A DNA stretch of 39,784 bases from Planctomycetota bacterium. GTDB taxonomy: Bacteria; Planctomycetota; Planctomycetia; Gemmatales; Gemmataceae. Below, in pieces: positions 15,692 to 25,249 of the stretch (positions within the stretch are counted from its first letter, which is position 1; each line of letters opens with the position of its first letter). A model generated the notes under the pieces. It was not told where the DNA came from and searched no databases. It worked only from the letters and a program-made list of their open reading frames with translations. The stretch spans positions 1 through 39,784 of the forward strand of contig JAIOPV010000194.1 of the NCBI GenBank assembly GCA_021413735.1, written 5' to 3'. A program made the position numbers and the translations under genes.

Positions 15692-17098
15692 TCACAACGC
15701 CCGCATGAACGCAACCAAGTCCGCTTTCTCTTCCTTCGTCAGTTGCAGTTCCAGCACCAAGTTGAAGAACTCAACGGTGTCTTCGAGTGTCAGCAATCGA
15801 CCGTCGTGCATGTACGGCGGCGAATCCTTCACGCCCCGCAACGCGAACGTCTTGATCGGCCCATCAACCGCTGCCATGCGACCGTTCACCATCTGCGGTG
15901 CGAAGAACCGTTCCGTCTGGAGATTGTGCATCATGTTGTCCGTGTAGAACGGGGCAGGGTGGCACTCCGCACAGCGGCCCTTGCCCAAGAACAACTTCTC
16001 GCCACGCAGTTCCGCCGGACTCGCCTTCTTCGGATCGAGCTTTCCGAACACGTCCAACTTCGGGGCCGGCGGGAAGTCGAGCAGCTCCTCAAACTCCGCC
16101 ATGAAGTGAACCTGACTGCCACGTTCCAGCACGTTCACGCCCTTCTTCGCAGCCGTGAGATGGTCGCCATCGAAGTACGCTGCCCGTTGTTCGAACTCCG
16201 TGAAGTCCTCGATCGTCTTCAGCGCTCGCTGCGAACCGAACAGCCGTTGCACGTTCACGCCTCGCAACGACGGCGTATCGAGACGGTGGCGGAACTGCTG
16301 CGGGCGAATATCGCCGACGAGGTGCGTCGCACCGTTCGCGTGTCCATTGACGTGGCAATCGAAGCAGGTCACACCGCGGCTCGCCTTCGTGGTGCGCCGG
16401 TCGGCCGTCGGATTGAACTGCTGCTGTGGGAATGGCGTCACGAGCAACCGCAGCCCTTCGAGTTGCTTTGGGTTCAGGATGCCATTGAACAGTTCGTAAT
16501 AGTTCGCGATCGTGACCAACTGCCCCTTCGAGACGTCGCCAAGATCAAGGCGTGTGGTGAGGAACATTGGCGGCGGAAACACCGGCAGGAAGTGGTCTGG
16601 GAAGTCGTGGTCGAGGTCAAAACGAGTCAGATCGCGGGCTTCTTGCTTGTTGATTTCGTCGATGTGGAACTTCGGAAACACCATACCGCCTTCGGGATGG
16701 TTCGGGTGCGGTAACGGCAAGAAGCCCTTCGGCCAAGTACCCTTCGTGCGGATCTCTTCCGGCGACATCTTGGCGAGCGCTTCCCAGGTCACGCCCGCTG
16801 GCAGTTTGACCCGCACGCCCTCCTGAATCGCCTTCTTTGTCGCCCCCGACATCGTGACACCTTTCGCCGGGGTGTTGCTGAGGTCGTAGCGTTCCGCGAG
16901 CAGATCTTGTTGTCGCTTCGCGATGGCAGGCTTCTCGGCCGTCATGCGGGCGATCACGTTTTCGAGCTTATCCTCGATTACCGGCGTGTAACTCGTTGGT
17001 GGCTTCTCGGGCTGTGCGGAGGTTGCCGCCAACCAAAGCCCGACTCCCGCCAGCGCGGAGATGCCGAGGAGAACCCAGACCCGTTTCGTGTGCTTCAT
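15692..17098 (-). CDS. Di-haem cytochrome c peroxidase/MauG-like protein
   Basis: Protein of 468 residues; ATG at 17098 has AGGAG eight bases upstream. The N-terminus is a membrane anchor or signal (WVLLGISALAGVGLWLA). Two haem c motifs are present, CFDCH (Cys245, Cys248, His249) and CAECH (Cys376, Cys379, His380), about 130 residues apart as in the peroxidase family. The end PPYMHDGRLLTLEDTVEFFN is the typical last block of this family. The N-terminal 230 residues are longer than in classical CcpA and are unassigned. It probably reduces peroxides or oxidises a partner outside the cytoplasm; CXXCH sites need the cytochrome c assembly system, which is not in the window. Confidence 0.85.
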   Translation of the reverse strand: MKHTKRVWVLLGISALAGVGLWLAATSAQPEKPPTSYTPVIEDKLENVIARMTAEKPAIAKRQQDLLAERYDLSNTPAKGVTMSGATKKAIQEGVRVKLPAGVTWEALAKMSPEEIRTKGTWPKGFLPLPHPNHPEGGMVFPKFHIDEINKQEARDLTRFDLDHDFPDHFLPVFPPPMFLTTRLDLGDVSKGQLVTIANYYELFNGILNPKQLEGLRLLVTPFPQQQFNPTADRRTTKASRGVTCFDCHVNGHANGATHLVGDIRPQQFRHRLDTPSLRGVNVQRLFGSQRALKTIEDFTEFEQRAAYFDGDHLTAAKKGVNVLERGSQVHFMAEFEELLDFPPAPKLDVFGKLDPKKASPAELRGEKLFLGKGRCAECHPAPFYTDNMMHNLQTERFFAPQMVNGRMAAVDGPIKTFALRGVKDSPPYMHDGRLLTLEDTVEFFNLVLELQLTKEEKADLVAFMRAL

Positions 17099-17601
17099 CG
17101 CGGAGACTCCTGTTGCCGGTCGAAGGGAGAAGCGAACTGCCTGTGGAAGAGTGTCGCGTTCTCGCCAGGTAAAAGCTAGGGGGGTGAAACCAGAGCGACG
17201 AATTGGTGTTGCCGATGGACTTCGCGTGCAAAAGAGGCGAGACGTGGCAAATTCAAGACCGTGAAAGAGCCGTGAAGAATCTCACACGGTGCGAAATTTG
17301 GTGGATTTCCTCTTCCATTAGCCAACGGGCTTGGCGTAAACTTCTTTTCAGGCCCATCACCACATCACAAAACTGACCACCCAAGACCACAACACAACTC
17401 ACGAAGAGCGAAACGCCGCATCGGAGTGTTGCCGTCATCGGGTGGGTCGCAGTCGAAATCGCCCAGGACCGCCGGTTTTGTGAAGCGATTTCCCATCGCC
17501 CAGTTAGCGCGAATGAGAACTCGGTAGGCTGCGTTCTCATTCAATTCTCCTGCCCGTTTCTCGGGTGGGGCCGCGTTCGCCCTTCTTGTTGGAGTTCCGG
17601 A
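17099..17601. other. Intergenic stretch between divergent genes, nothing recognised
   Basis: About 500 bases between the starts of the di-haem gene and the receiver gene. It must hold both promoters. Short frames on both strands have an unnatural composition. No repeat or RNA gene was identified. Confidence 0.5.
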
Positions 17602-18090
17602 ATGACCTCGACCAATCTCTATCATGTCGCTCATGCGCTGGGTTGTTTCAACTGGTTCCCCGAGGCGTCGCATCCAACCGGTGTGTTGGTCGCAAGCGAC
17701 GATCTCGACACTCGAATCGCAGTGGCTCATCACCTGGAAGGACTCGGCTACGATGTGTGGACGGCTGCGTCAGGTTCGGACGCTTACGAAGTTGGTCTGA
17801 GTCATCCCCGAGGCATCGACATTCTGGTCTGCGATGCCGATCTGCCCGAATTATCTGCTCCTGAACTGTTCCGTCGCCTGAAGGCCCGTCTGCCCGAGTT
17901 GCGGTGCTGCGTCCTCGCCACCGTGACCCATCGTGGTCACGCGGCGGAAGCTGCTGAACTTGGTGCGGTTGTGTTGAACATGGCTCGCGGGCGAGACGCT
18001 TACGATCGCGGTGACGAGGATTTTCTCTCGAATGGAATGAACCTCACTCGGCGAACGAGTTGGGGCATGGCAACGGAATGGTCAGTGTGA
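17602..18090 (+). CDS. Receiver-domain (CheY-like) protein without output domain
   Basis: Protein of 162 residues; GGAG precedes the ATG. Residues about 26-145 form a receiver: GVLVASDDLDTRIAVAHHLE with Asp33/Asp34, DILVCDADLP with Asp78 as the likely phosphorylation site, and VLATVTHRG with Thr at the switch position. The conserved lysine of the last strand is missing (VVLNMARG there), which would weaken normal phospho-switching. The first 25 and last 20 residues are extensions without a domain. No kinase gene is near. It may be an orphan or a pseudo-receiver that binds a partner. Confidence 0.8.
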   Translation: MTSTNLYHVAHALGCFNWFPEASHPTGVLVASDDLDTRIAVAHHLEGLGYDVWTAASGSDAYEVGLSHPRGIDILVCDADLPELSAPELFRRLKARLPELRCCVLATVTHRGHAAEAAELGAVVLNMARGRDAYDRGDEDFLSNGMNLTRRTSWGMATEWSV

Positions 18091-18564
18091 ATGATGTGCG
18101 GCGTGGCGTTCCTCGGCTCGCCACGCCGCGAGTGTTATGCCCATGAGGAACAAACAGGCAAGCCACTGCATCGTACTTGTCCACAAGTACGCAGCGTGAA
18201 CCGGATAGAACCTCGCCTGCGTTTCAATCCGCATGCGGGTTGGGTCCATGAATGAGTCGAGCCGTTCGTGCAGGTAAAACAGTAGCCCCTGGCACACCAA
18301 CATCACGACCCAACACCACCGGCGTGCAAGCGTTCGCCGGCGATTGTGGTCGTGTCTGCCGTTCAAATCCCAAGCCAGCAGTGCGAGTGCGACCACTCCA
18401 ATGACGTTGAGCGAATCGGTCACGCGAGCGGTAATCGCTCCTTGTGCTGCAGCCGAACCGAGTACCTTCGTGCCGGTCGGCACCACGAACGCCGCGTAGA
18501 ACAAGAAGCCGCCTTGCCACAGTAAGAGCGCCTGCACGACGCAGAACCGGCGGAACAGGGTCAT
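18082..18564 (-). CDS. Small membrane protein with four helices, unknown function
   Basis: Protein of 160 residues from ATG at 18564, preceded by GGGGATCATC; a second start at 18588 is possible. Longer frames to 18756 run into the divergent gene and are rejected. Hydrophobic segments lie at residues about 7-29, 51-66, 83-99 and 125-147, with a His-rich C-terminus (EERHAAHHSH) that may bind metal. The conserved-looking phrases FYAAFVVPTGTKVLG and FYLHERLDSFMDPT suggest a real family, but I cannot name it. Its stop overlaps the end of the receiver gene by nine bases, tail to tail. Confidence 0.7.
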   Translation of the reverse strand: MTLFRRFCVVQALLLWQGGFLFYAAFVVPTGTKVLGSAAAQGAITARVTDSLNVIGVVALALLAWDLNGRHDHNRRRTLARRWCWVVMLVCQGLLFYLHERLDSFMDPTRMRIETQARFYPVHAAYLWTSTMQWLACLFLMGITLAAWRAEERHAAHHSH

Positions 18565-18670
18565 GATGATCCCCACAACTTTTACCATTCCCGATCGAAT
18601 CGACTGCTGACACAATACAGACACCCGCCGCGAGCGTTCCCCGCTTCGCACCGTTCGTCGAGGTCTTCCG

Positions 18671-21600
18671 ATGAAGTCATTGGTTATTGCGTTTGGTGTA
18701 TGTCTCCTCGCATTCGGCGTGATCGCTGCCCCGCCTGCCGAAACAACTCCAACCACCCCCGCGAAGATCGACTACAACCGCGACGTGCGGCCCGTCCTCG
18801 CGGATGCCTGCTTCTCGTGCCACGGCCCCGACGAAAAGACCCGCAAGGCGAAGCTGCGTCTCGACACCAAGGAAGGCATGTTCAGCGCGAGCACGGTGGT
18901 GCCCGGCAAGCCTGCTGCAAGCGAACTGATGACTCGCATTCAGGCACACGACGGCGAAGAACTGATGCCGCCCGCCAAGAGCGGCAAGAAGCTCACCGCA
19001 GCGCAGATCGCATTGTTGAAGGCATGGATCGAGCAGGGGGCGACGTGGTCGTCGCACTGGGCGTTCACGGCTCCGGTGCGACAGCCAATCCCCGATGTGG
19101 CAAAGCAACTTGCACGAAACCCGATCGACAACTTCGTGCTGGCCCGGCTGGCAAAAGAAGGACTGACGCTCTCGCCCGAGGCCGACAAGGCAACGCTCAT
19201 CCGTCGGCTGTCGCTCGATCTCACCGGACTGCCGCCAACGCCCGAGGAAGTGGCCGCGTTCCTGAAGGATGATTCGCCGGAAGCCTACGAGAAAGTCGTC
19301 GATCGCCTGCTGGCGTCGCCGCACTACGGCGAGCGCATGGCGATGACGTGGCTCGACGGTGCCCGCTACGCCGACAGCAACGGCTATCAGGCCGACTTCG
19401 AGCGGTTCATGTGGCGCTGGCGTGATTGGGTCATCGACGCCTTCAACACGAACATGCCCTACGATCAATTCACGATCGAGCAACTCGCAGGCGACATGCT
19501 GCCGAACGCGACCGTGAGCCAAAAGCTCGCGACGGGCTTCAACCGCAATCACCGAATCAACACCGAGGGCGGCATCATCGCCGAGGAATGGCGGATCGAA
19601 ACGGTCGTCGATCGCGTGGACACCACCGGTTCCGTGTGGCTCGGTCTGACGCTCGGCTGCTGCCGCTGCCACGATCACAAGTACGACCCGATCACGCAGA
19701 AGGAGTTCTACCAACTGTTCTCGTACTTCAACAACGTCCCGGAATCTGGGGCCGGACTTGAAGCACAGGGGAACACGCCGCCGACGGTTCGGGCACCGCG
19801 ACCGCAAGACGAGGCAAAGTTGAAGGAACTGAAGACCGCAATCGAGACGGCGACCGTCAAGGCGAAGGACGCAGAGAAGGAGCTGCTGCCAAAGTTGGCC
19901 GCCTGGGAGAAGACGGTTGACCTGAAGAAGCTCGGGGCAACGTGGGTATCGCCGAAACCAACCGAAGCGACCGCCGCGAAAGCCAAGCTGGAGGTACTGC
20001 CCGATTACTCCATTCACGCGACCGGCCCGAACGGCGACAGCGAAACGTACACCGTGACCGTGCCCACCGACGTGAAGGAACTTTCTGCGGTGCGGTTCGA
20101 GGTCTTCCCGGATGACAAACTCGCGGCCAAGGGGCCAGGGCGTTCACAGAACGGCAACTTCGTGCTGACCGATGTGCGGGTCGCCGTGGATGGCAAGCCA
20201 GTAAAGCTGACGTCGGCGACGGCGAGCTTCAATCAGGAGCATTACGCGGTATCGGCTGCGATCGACGCCGACCCCGTCACAGGTTGGGCGATTCACCCGA
20301 AAGTGGGGCAACCGCATGATGCCGTGTTCGCATTCGAGAAATCGCTGAAGCTCGACAACCCCGCAAAGGTGGCGGTCACGCTCGTGTTCGGGTCGCAGTT
20401 CGCGGGCCACCAGCCCGGCCGCTTCCGCGTGTCTGTGACCGATGCGAAGTCGCCGCACGAACGCGGTGTGCTTCCGGCTGGTGTCGCGGGTGCGCTCGCA
20501 ATTTCAGCCGAGAAGCGAACGCCACAGCAAGCTCAAGAACTGATGACGTATTTCCGTCAGCATCACGCGGGAGCTGCGACCGATGCCGACCGTGAACTGG
20601 CTGCTGCGACGAAGACGCTCGCCGACTTCGAGAAGACGTTCCCGACCGCGATGGTGATGGACGAGATGCCGAAGCCTCGCGATGCGTTCGTGCTGGTGCG
20701 TGGGCAGTACGACAAGAAGGGCGACAAGGTATCGGCATCAGTACCCGCCGCGTTGCCGGCGTTGCCGAAGGACGCACCGAACAATCGGCTTGGCCTCGCA
20801 AAGTGGATCGCTTCACCCGACAACCCGCTGACGGCTCGCGTCGCCGTGAATCGCTTCTGGGAGCAACTGTTCGGGGCGGGGTTGGTGCGATCGACAGAGA
20901 ACTTCGGCATTCAGGGCGAGCCGCCGACGCATCCCAAGCTACTCGACTGGCTCGCAACGGAATTCGTTCGCCTCAAGTGGGACATGAAGGCCACCCAGAA
21001 GACAATCGTGATGTCGGCCACCTACCGCCAGTCGTCGAAGATCACGCCGGAATTGCTCGCGAAGGATCCCGACAACCGCCTGCTCGCTCGCCAAACCCGC
21101 TTCCGTTTGCCGGCTGAGCTGGTTCGCGACAACGCCCTCGCTGCGAGCGGACTGCTCACGCGAGCTGTGGGCGGCCCGAGCGTGCGACCGTACATGCCGG
21201 CCGGCGTGTGGGATGAAACGAACTTCTACGGCAACCTGCGGAACTACAAGCACGATGTCGGCGACAACCTGTATCGCCGTAGCCTGTACACGATCTGGAA
21301 GCGAACGGCAGCGCCGCCGTCGATGTTGCTGTTCGACGCCCCCGGCCGCGAGGTGTGCAGCGTTCGCCGTGGTCGCACGAACACGCCATTGCAAGCGCTC
21401 GCGTTGATGAATGAGGTCACGTTCGTGGAGGCATCGCGGCTGCTGGCAACGAAGGCGATTAAGGAGGGTGGCAAGTCGCCGGAGGAACGCATCACGCATG
21501 CCTTTCGCCTCGCGATTTCACGCCCGCCAACCGATGCCGAGCTGAAGGTGCTGGCCGCTGGCGTGGCGAAGCGAACGGAGGCGTTCAAGGCGAACCCGGA

Positions 21601-21730
21601 CAGCGCCAAGAAGCTGCTGACGCTTGGCGACACGAAACCCGACGCGACGATTGAGCCAGCCGAACTCGCGGCATACACCGTGACCGCGAGCGTGATTCTG
21701 AATTTAGATGAGACGATCACGAGAGAATGA
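18671..21730 (+). CDS. DUF1549/DUF1553 protein with planctomycete cytochrome c domain
   Basis: Protein of 1019 residues with signal peptide (cleavage near VIAA-PP, residue 20). Residues about 33-130 are the planctomycete cytochrome c domain with haem motif CFSCH (Cys47, Cys50, His51) and [12 protein letters not shown]. Residues about 148-355 are DUF1549 ([35 protein letters not shown], and [12 protein letters not shown], which is a second CXXCH). A middle beta-rich part follows (about 400-620), then DUF1553 from about 715 ([45 protein letters not shown]). The role is not settled; the family is greatly expanded in planctomycetes and nearly always followed by DUF1501, as here. Probably exported and redox-linked. 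Confidence 0.93.
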   Translation: MKSLVIAFGVCLLAFGVIAAPPAETTPTTPAKIDYNRDVRPVLADACFSCHGPDEKTRKAKLRLDTKEGMFSASTVVPGKPAASELMTRIQAHDGEELMPPAKSGKKLTAAQIALLKAWIEQGATWSSHWAFTAPVRQPIPDVAKQLARNPIDNFVLARLAKEGLTLSPEADKATLIRRLSLDLTGLPPTPEEVAAFLKDDSPEAYEKVVDRLLASPHYGERMAMTWLDGARYADSNGYQADFERFMWRWRDWVIDAFNTNMPYDQFTIEQLAGDMLPNATVSQKLATGFNRNHRINTEGGIIAEEWRIETVVDRVDTTGSVWLGLTLGCCRCHDHKYDPITQKEFYQLFSYFNNVPESGAGLEAQGNTPPTVRAPRPQDEAKLKELKTAIETATVKAKDAEKELLPKLAAWEKTVDLKKLGATWVSPKPTEATAAKAKLEVLPDYSIHATGPNGDSETYTVTVPTDVKELSAVRFEVFPDDKLAAKGPGRSQNGNFVLTDVRVAVDGKPVKLTSATASFNQEHYAVSAAIDADPVTGWAIHPKVGQPHDAVFAFEKSLKLDNPAKVAVTLVFGSQFAGHQPGRFRVSVTDAKSPHERGVLPAGVAGALAISAEKRTPQQAQELMTYFRQHHAGAATDADRELAAATKTLADFEKTFPTAMVMDEMPKPRDAFVLVRGQYDKKGDKVSASVPAALPALPKDAPNNRLGLAKWIASPDNPLTARVAVNRFWEQLFGAGLVRSTENFGIQGEPPTHPKLLDWLATEFVRLKWDMKATQKTIVMSATYRQSSKITPELLAKDPDNRLLARQTRFRLPAELVRDNALAASGLLTRAVGGPSVRPYMPAGVWDETNFYGNLRNYKHDVGDNLYRRSLYTIWKRTAAPPSMLLFDAPGREVCSVRRGRTNTPLQALALMNEVTFVEASRLLATKAIKEGGKSPEERITHAFRLAISRPPTDAELKVLAAGVAKRTEAFKANPDSAKKLLTLGDTKPDATIEPAELAAYTVTASVILNLDETITRE

Positions 21731-21740
21731 CGTGCGGTTT

Positions 21741-21814
21741 GCGAGCCACGGGGTTTATCCCCGTGGTCTTACTTCACCTGAACCAACACCACGGGGGTAA
21801 ACCCCGTGGCTCGC
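21741..21814. repeat. 27-bp inverted repeat of hairpins, CCACGGGG type
   Basis: Bases 21741-21767 and 21788-21814 are complementary except at one position. Each arm is itself a hairpin: CCACGGGG, a short loop, CCCCGTGG. It lies between the DUF1553 and DUF1501 genes, within the presumed transcript. The arm core matches the element at 9760-9782. Confidence 0.85.
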
Positions 21815-21827
21815 CAGCGAGATCCAT

Positions 21828-23249
21828 ATGTTCCCGTCTCCCATGCTGCGGCTTCAGGATCAACTGAACCGCCGTACCTTCCTCGCCAACAGCGCCGCGG
21901 GCCTCGGTCTTGCTGCACTCGGCTCACTGACGGCTAACGCGGCTCCATCGGTAACGGCGAAGGCCAAGCGCGTCATCTACCTGTTCCAGTCGGGTGCGCC
22001 GTCGCAGATGGATTTGTTTGACCCGAAGCCCGGACTCGAAAAGGTTCGCGGCGAAGACCTGCCCGCATCCATCCGCATGGGTCAGCGACTCACCGGCATG
22101 ACCGCGGGGCAAGCGAAGTTCCCGGTCGCGCCGTCGATCTTCAAGTTCGCGAAGCACGGCCAGAGCGGTCAGGATTTCTGCGAACTGCTGCCGAACACCG
22201 CGAAGTGGGCTGACCGCATGGCCATCGTGCGGTCGATGCAGACAAATGCGATCAACCACGACCCGGCGATCACGTTCTTCCAGACGGGTCAGGAAATCGC
22301 CGGTCGCCCGAGCATCGGGTCGTGGCTCGCCTACGGCCTTGGCAGCGAGAACAAGGACTTGCCCGCGTACATCGTCATGACGTCGCAAGGCTCAGGACGC
22401 CCGGCCGACCAACCGCTCTATGATCGCCTGTGGGGCAGCGGTTTCCTTCCGACGCGGCATCAGGGCGTGAAGCTCCGCAACCAGGGCGACCCCGTGCTGT
22501 ATCTGTCCGACCCGCCGGGCATCGACCGCAGCACCCGTCGTGAGATGCTCGACGAACTCGGCGAACTCAACAAGCTGAAGCTCGGCACATCCGGCGACCC
22601 CGAGATTTCGACACGAATCTCGCAGTACGAGATGGCGTTTCGGATGCAGGCGTCTGTGCCGGAACTGACCGATCTCTCGAAGGAAACCGCGAAGACGCTC
22701 GAAGCCTACGGCCCGGATGTGAAGCGGCCTGGCAGCTATGCGTACAACTGTTTGCTGGCTCGTCGGCTGTAGGAACGCGGCGTGCTGTTCGTGCAACTCT
22801 TCCACATGGGCTGGGACCATCACGGCGGCTTGCCGGCGGCGTTACGGGGCCAGTGTCGCGACACCGATCAGCCGACGGCAGCGTTGCTGAGGGATCTCGA
22901 GGCACGCGGCTTGCTCGACGAAACGCTGATCGTGTGGGGCGGTGAGTTCGGGCGCACGGTGTACAGTCAAGGAGCGTTGAGCGCGAAGGATTACGGCCGC
23001 GACCACCATCCGAAGTGCTTCACCGTGTGGCTCGCGGGCGGCGGCATCAAAGGCGGCGTCAGCCACGGCGAAACCGACGACTACTGTTACAACGTGACGA
23101 AGGACCCCGTTCAGGTTCGTGACCTGCACGCGACGATTTTGCATTTGCTGGGGATCGAGCACGAGAAGTTGACGTACAAGTTCCAGGGCCTCGATGCGAA
23201 GCTGACGGGCGTGGAGCACGCCCACGTGGTGAGCGAAATCGTGGCGTGA
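21828..23249 (+). pseudogene. DUF1501 gene interrupted by an in-frame TAG codon
   Basis: The frame from ATG 21828 is clearly DUF1501: it has a Tat-like start (LNRRTFLANSAAGLGLAALG), then VIYLFQSGAPSQMDLFDPKP and QMDL-type blocks. It stops at TAG 22770-22772 (codon 315), directly after YAYNCLLARRL. The next codons in the same frame continue the family ([19 protein letters not shown], later [11 protein letters not shown] and [12 protein letters not shown]) to the true stop at 23249, so a full protein would have 473 residues. No insertion or frameshift is present, only the one stop. Both halves carry residues of the alkaline-phosphatase-like fold, so neither alone should work. It could be a recent pseudogene, readthrough, or a sequence error. 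A GTG at 22782 could restart, but without a ribosome site. Confidence 0.85.
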
Positions 23250-23301
23250 GTTAGAAACGGTGGCGTCATGATCGGAAGAGTTACTGGCAGTAGATAAAGG
23301 A

Positions 23302-23500
23302 GTTTCCCCCTCACCCGCGACTCGAAGACTCGTCGCGACCTCTCCCCCAAAAATCTGGGGGCGAGGTGGGCATAGCTGGTCACTTCTTGAAGACAATTGG
23401 TTGGTTGAAGCTCAAGAGAAGATGCTGTGCCCCCACCTCGCCCCCATGCTTTGATGGGGGAGAGGTCGGTGAGGCTTTGCGAGCCGGGTGAGGGGGAAAC
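23302..23500. repeat. About 200-bp imperfect inverted repeat, MITE-like
   Basis: The left arm begins GTTTCCCCCTCACCCG and contains CCTCTCCCCC...GGGGGCGAGGTGGG; the right arm is the reverse complement of this plan and ends CGGGTGAGGGGGAAAC at 23500. Within each arm the CCCCC/GGGGG parts form another hairpin. The arms agree best in the outer 70 bases and diverge at the centre. No protein is encoded. It lies directly after the DUF1501 gene. Confidence 0.75.
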
Positions 23501-23546
23501 ACCTGGACCAAACCCTGGCACAATCTCACTCATTCACCACGGTTTC

Positions 23547-24167
23547 CTACGACTTGCCGAGGACGTGATCGACGACCCAACAGCCGCGAACGTGCGGCCC
23601 GCTTCCGCGACAGTGGTTGAGGATGTCGTCGTTATCGCAGCCGGCGTCTTGGAGGGCGTCCGCGAGAATCGGCATCGCGGAGAAATCGCGTGACTCGTAC
23701 ATCCCCTGTGCGATGGCAACGACTGTTGACGTGAGCCAGGATTTATCGAACGCGACGGGCCGAAACGGATTGCCGAAGACGTCACGAAGGAGGAGAACGG
23801 CCTGCCTCACTGCTGGCACGCCCCACTTGCCCCATGTACCGGGAGCCCGTGCCGTGGTTTTCACGGCCCGCTTTGCGTCTGAAGCTTGGCCCACAACAGT
23901 CAATGTGTTGTGGTCGCCGTCGGCATTGGGTGCAACTCCACTCTCGCCCCACTCTTCAATCAGTGCCGCGCGACACCGCAACCCTTCGCGTGCCTCAGCA
24001 GTGTGCAGAGATTCTGCCTGCCACCCCCAAAATGCGGCAACGAACAACCTCATAACTCGGTCGGTGGCCCGCAGTGAATCGATCGCGACCTTTGCCAACG
24101 CTTTTGGATCTTCTGATTTCAGCCAATCTGCGTCAGTCAGCTTCGGCGCCGGCTTCTTGCGGGTCAT
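23547..24167 (-). CDS. Gemmata-type protein with C-terminal GCD...RGCW domain, unknown function
   Basis: Protein of 206 residues; GAGGTGCGAAT precedes the ATG. The first half is helical and Ala-rich (residues about 25-65 RATDRVMRLFVAAFWGWQAE). The second half holds the recognisable block: DVFGNPFRPVAFDKSWL, VAIAQGMYESRDF, LADALQDAGCDNDDILNHC, then GSGPHVRGCWVVDHVLGK. The gene at 33135 has the same block. From memory this family is frequent in Gemmata-type genomes and has no assigned role; the conserved Cys, His and Trp suggest a structural or metal site. It lies 21 bases downstream of the comM remnant on the same strand. Confidence 0.75.
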   Translation of the reverse strand: MTRKKPAPKLTDADWLKSEDPKALAKVAIDSLRATDRVMRLFVAAFWGWQAESLHTAEAREGLRCRAALIEEWGESGVAPNADGDHNTLTVVGQASDAKRAVKTTARAPGTWGKWGVPAVRQAVLLLRDVFGNPFRPVAFDKSWLTSTVVAIAQGMYESRDFSAMPILADALQDAGCDNDDILNHCRGSGPHVRGCWVVDHVLGKS

Positions 24168-24188
24168 ATTCGCACCTCGGTCATGGCG

Positions 24189-24890
24189 TCAACTCGCCCA
24201 GAGTTTGCGGTCCAGCGCACGGTAGCCGATCGCTTCCGCGACGTGATCCTGCGTGATCGCGTCACTGCCCGCGAGGTCCGCGACTGTGCGAGCCACCCGC
24301 AAGATGCGATCGTGGGCCCGTGCCGATAACCCCAACGCCTCCATCGCTTCCTTCAGCGTCGCCTGGCCTTCTGCGTCGAGCTTGCAGTGCGTGCGAATCT
24401 GCCGCGAGGTCATGCGACCGTTCAGCTTGCCGGCGCCCTTCCCGAATCGCTTCAACTGAATCTCGCGTGCCTTGTACACCTGATCTCGCATCGACGCGCT
24501 GCCGGTGCCGTCACCGGGCTTCGACAAATCCTCGAACGGCACCGGCGGCACCTCAATGTGCAAATCAATGCGATCGAGAAGTGGCCCGGAGATGCGGCCC
24601 ATGTACTTCTCAACCGCGATCGGGGCACACTTACATTTGTGCTTCGGATCTCCCAAAAACCCACACGGGCACGGGTTCATCGCGGCGATCAGCACGAAAT
24701 CCGCAGGGAACGTCGTCGAGTGGGCCGCCCGGCTGATCGTCACCACGCCTTCCTCAAGCGGCTGACGCAGCGACTCCAGACTTCGTCGATTGAACTCGGG
24801 AAGTTCATCGAGAAACAAAACGCCGTGATGAGCGAGCGAGATTTCCCCGGGTTGCGGAGTGCTGCCGCCGCCGACCATCCCGGCATCCGA
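24189..24890 (-). pseudogene. comM: comM/yifB (Mg-chelatase-like ATPase) remnant lacking its N-terminal half
   Basis: The frame encodes the C-terminal part of ComM/YifB: SDAGMVGGGSTPQPGEISLA, the Walker B block GVLFLDELPEFNRRSLESLR, MNPCPCGFLGD with a Cys cluster, the RISGPLLDRIDLHIEVP block, and the C-terminal Mg_chelatase_C domain (ILRVARTVADLAG, HVAEAIGYRALDR). Family members have about 500 residues; here about 233 remain. The Lon-like N-domain and the Walker A loop are missing and are found nowhere else in the window. Upstream of about 24890 the frame stays open for a while but no longer resembles the family, so the break is sharp. An internal ATG at 24878 could give a short protein, but without Walker A it should not act as an ATPase. 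ComM is a branch-migration helicase in natural transformation. Confidence 0.85.
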
Positions 24891-25003
24891 AAAGGTTGGT
24901 AGGGATAAAGGGAGGTTTTGGTAAATGTCGCATCCTCCATTTTTCCTTCCGGCGATGGCATCACGCGGGAAGGAAAACAGGGAATCTCAAGGCCGCGTTG
25001 AGG

Positions 25004-25249
25004 TCACTGGCTCGCGGGTGACTGCAACACACCATCTTGTTGCTGCCGCTCACGCACGTTACGCCAGTGAAGGAAAACCCGCACGGCTTCCTCAACTTCT
25101 TCACGACTGGCCCCAACTACATCCTCCGGTGCCTCAATCAACCGGTCACATAATGCAAGCACACCCGTGTGGTCGATGCCGGCAAGTAGAAGCTCTGCGG
25201 CGACTCCGATGAGCGGGAAGTAACTCGATACGAATTCGTCGTCTGTCAT
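25004..25249 (-). CDS. Small acidic helical protein, unknown
   Basis: Protein of 81 residues (MTDDEFVSSYFPLIGVAAEL at the start, then a Leu-rich helix, EAPEDVVGASREEVEEAVRV, and a charged end RNVRERQQQDG). Composition is natural and the frame is not antisense to a known gene. The ribosome site is weak. It is the first gene beyond the comM break. No family recognised. Confidence 0.5.
   Translation of the reverse strand: MTDDEFVSSYFPLIGVAAELLLAGIDHTGVLALCDRLIEAPEDVVGASREEVEEAVRVFLHWRNVRERQQQDGVLQSPASQ

Noticed and set aside
18677-20017. Minus-strand open frame of 446 codons over the DUF1549 gene
   Set aside because: Antisense shadow with Arg/Gly/Leu-rich text and no motif.
22770-22772. Pyrrolysine-type recoding of the TAG codon
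   Set aside because: No sign of Pyl genes or a downstream element, and the family has ordinary residues at this place; loss of function or base error is simpler.
24905-25003. In-frame sequence upstream of the comM remnant as its true N-terminus
   Set aside because: The frame is open, but nothing in it resembles the ComM N-domain or Walker A, so it is not taken as part of the gene.
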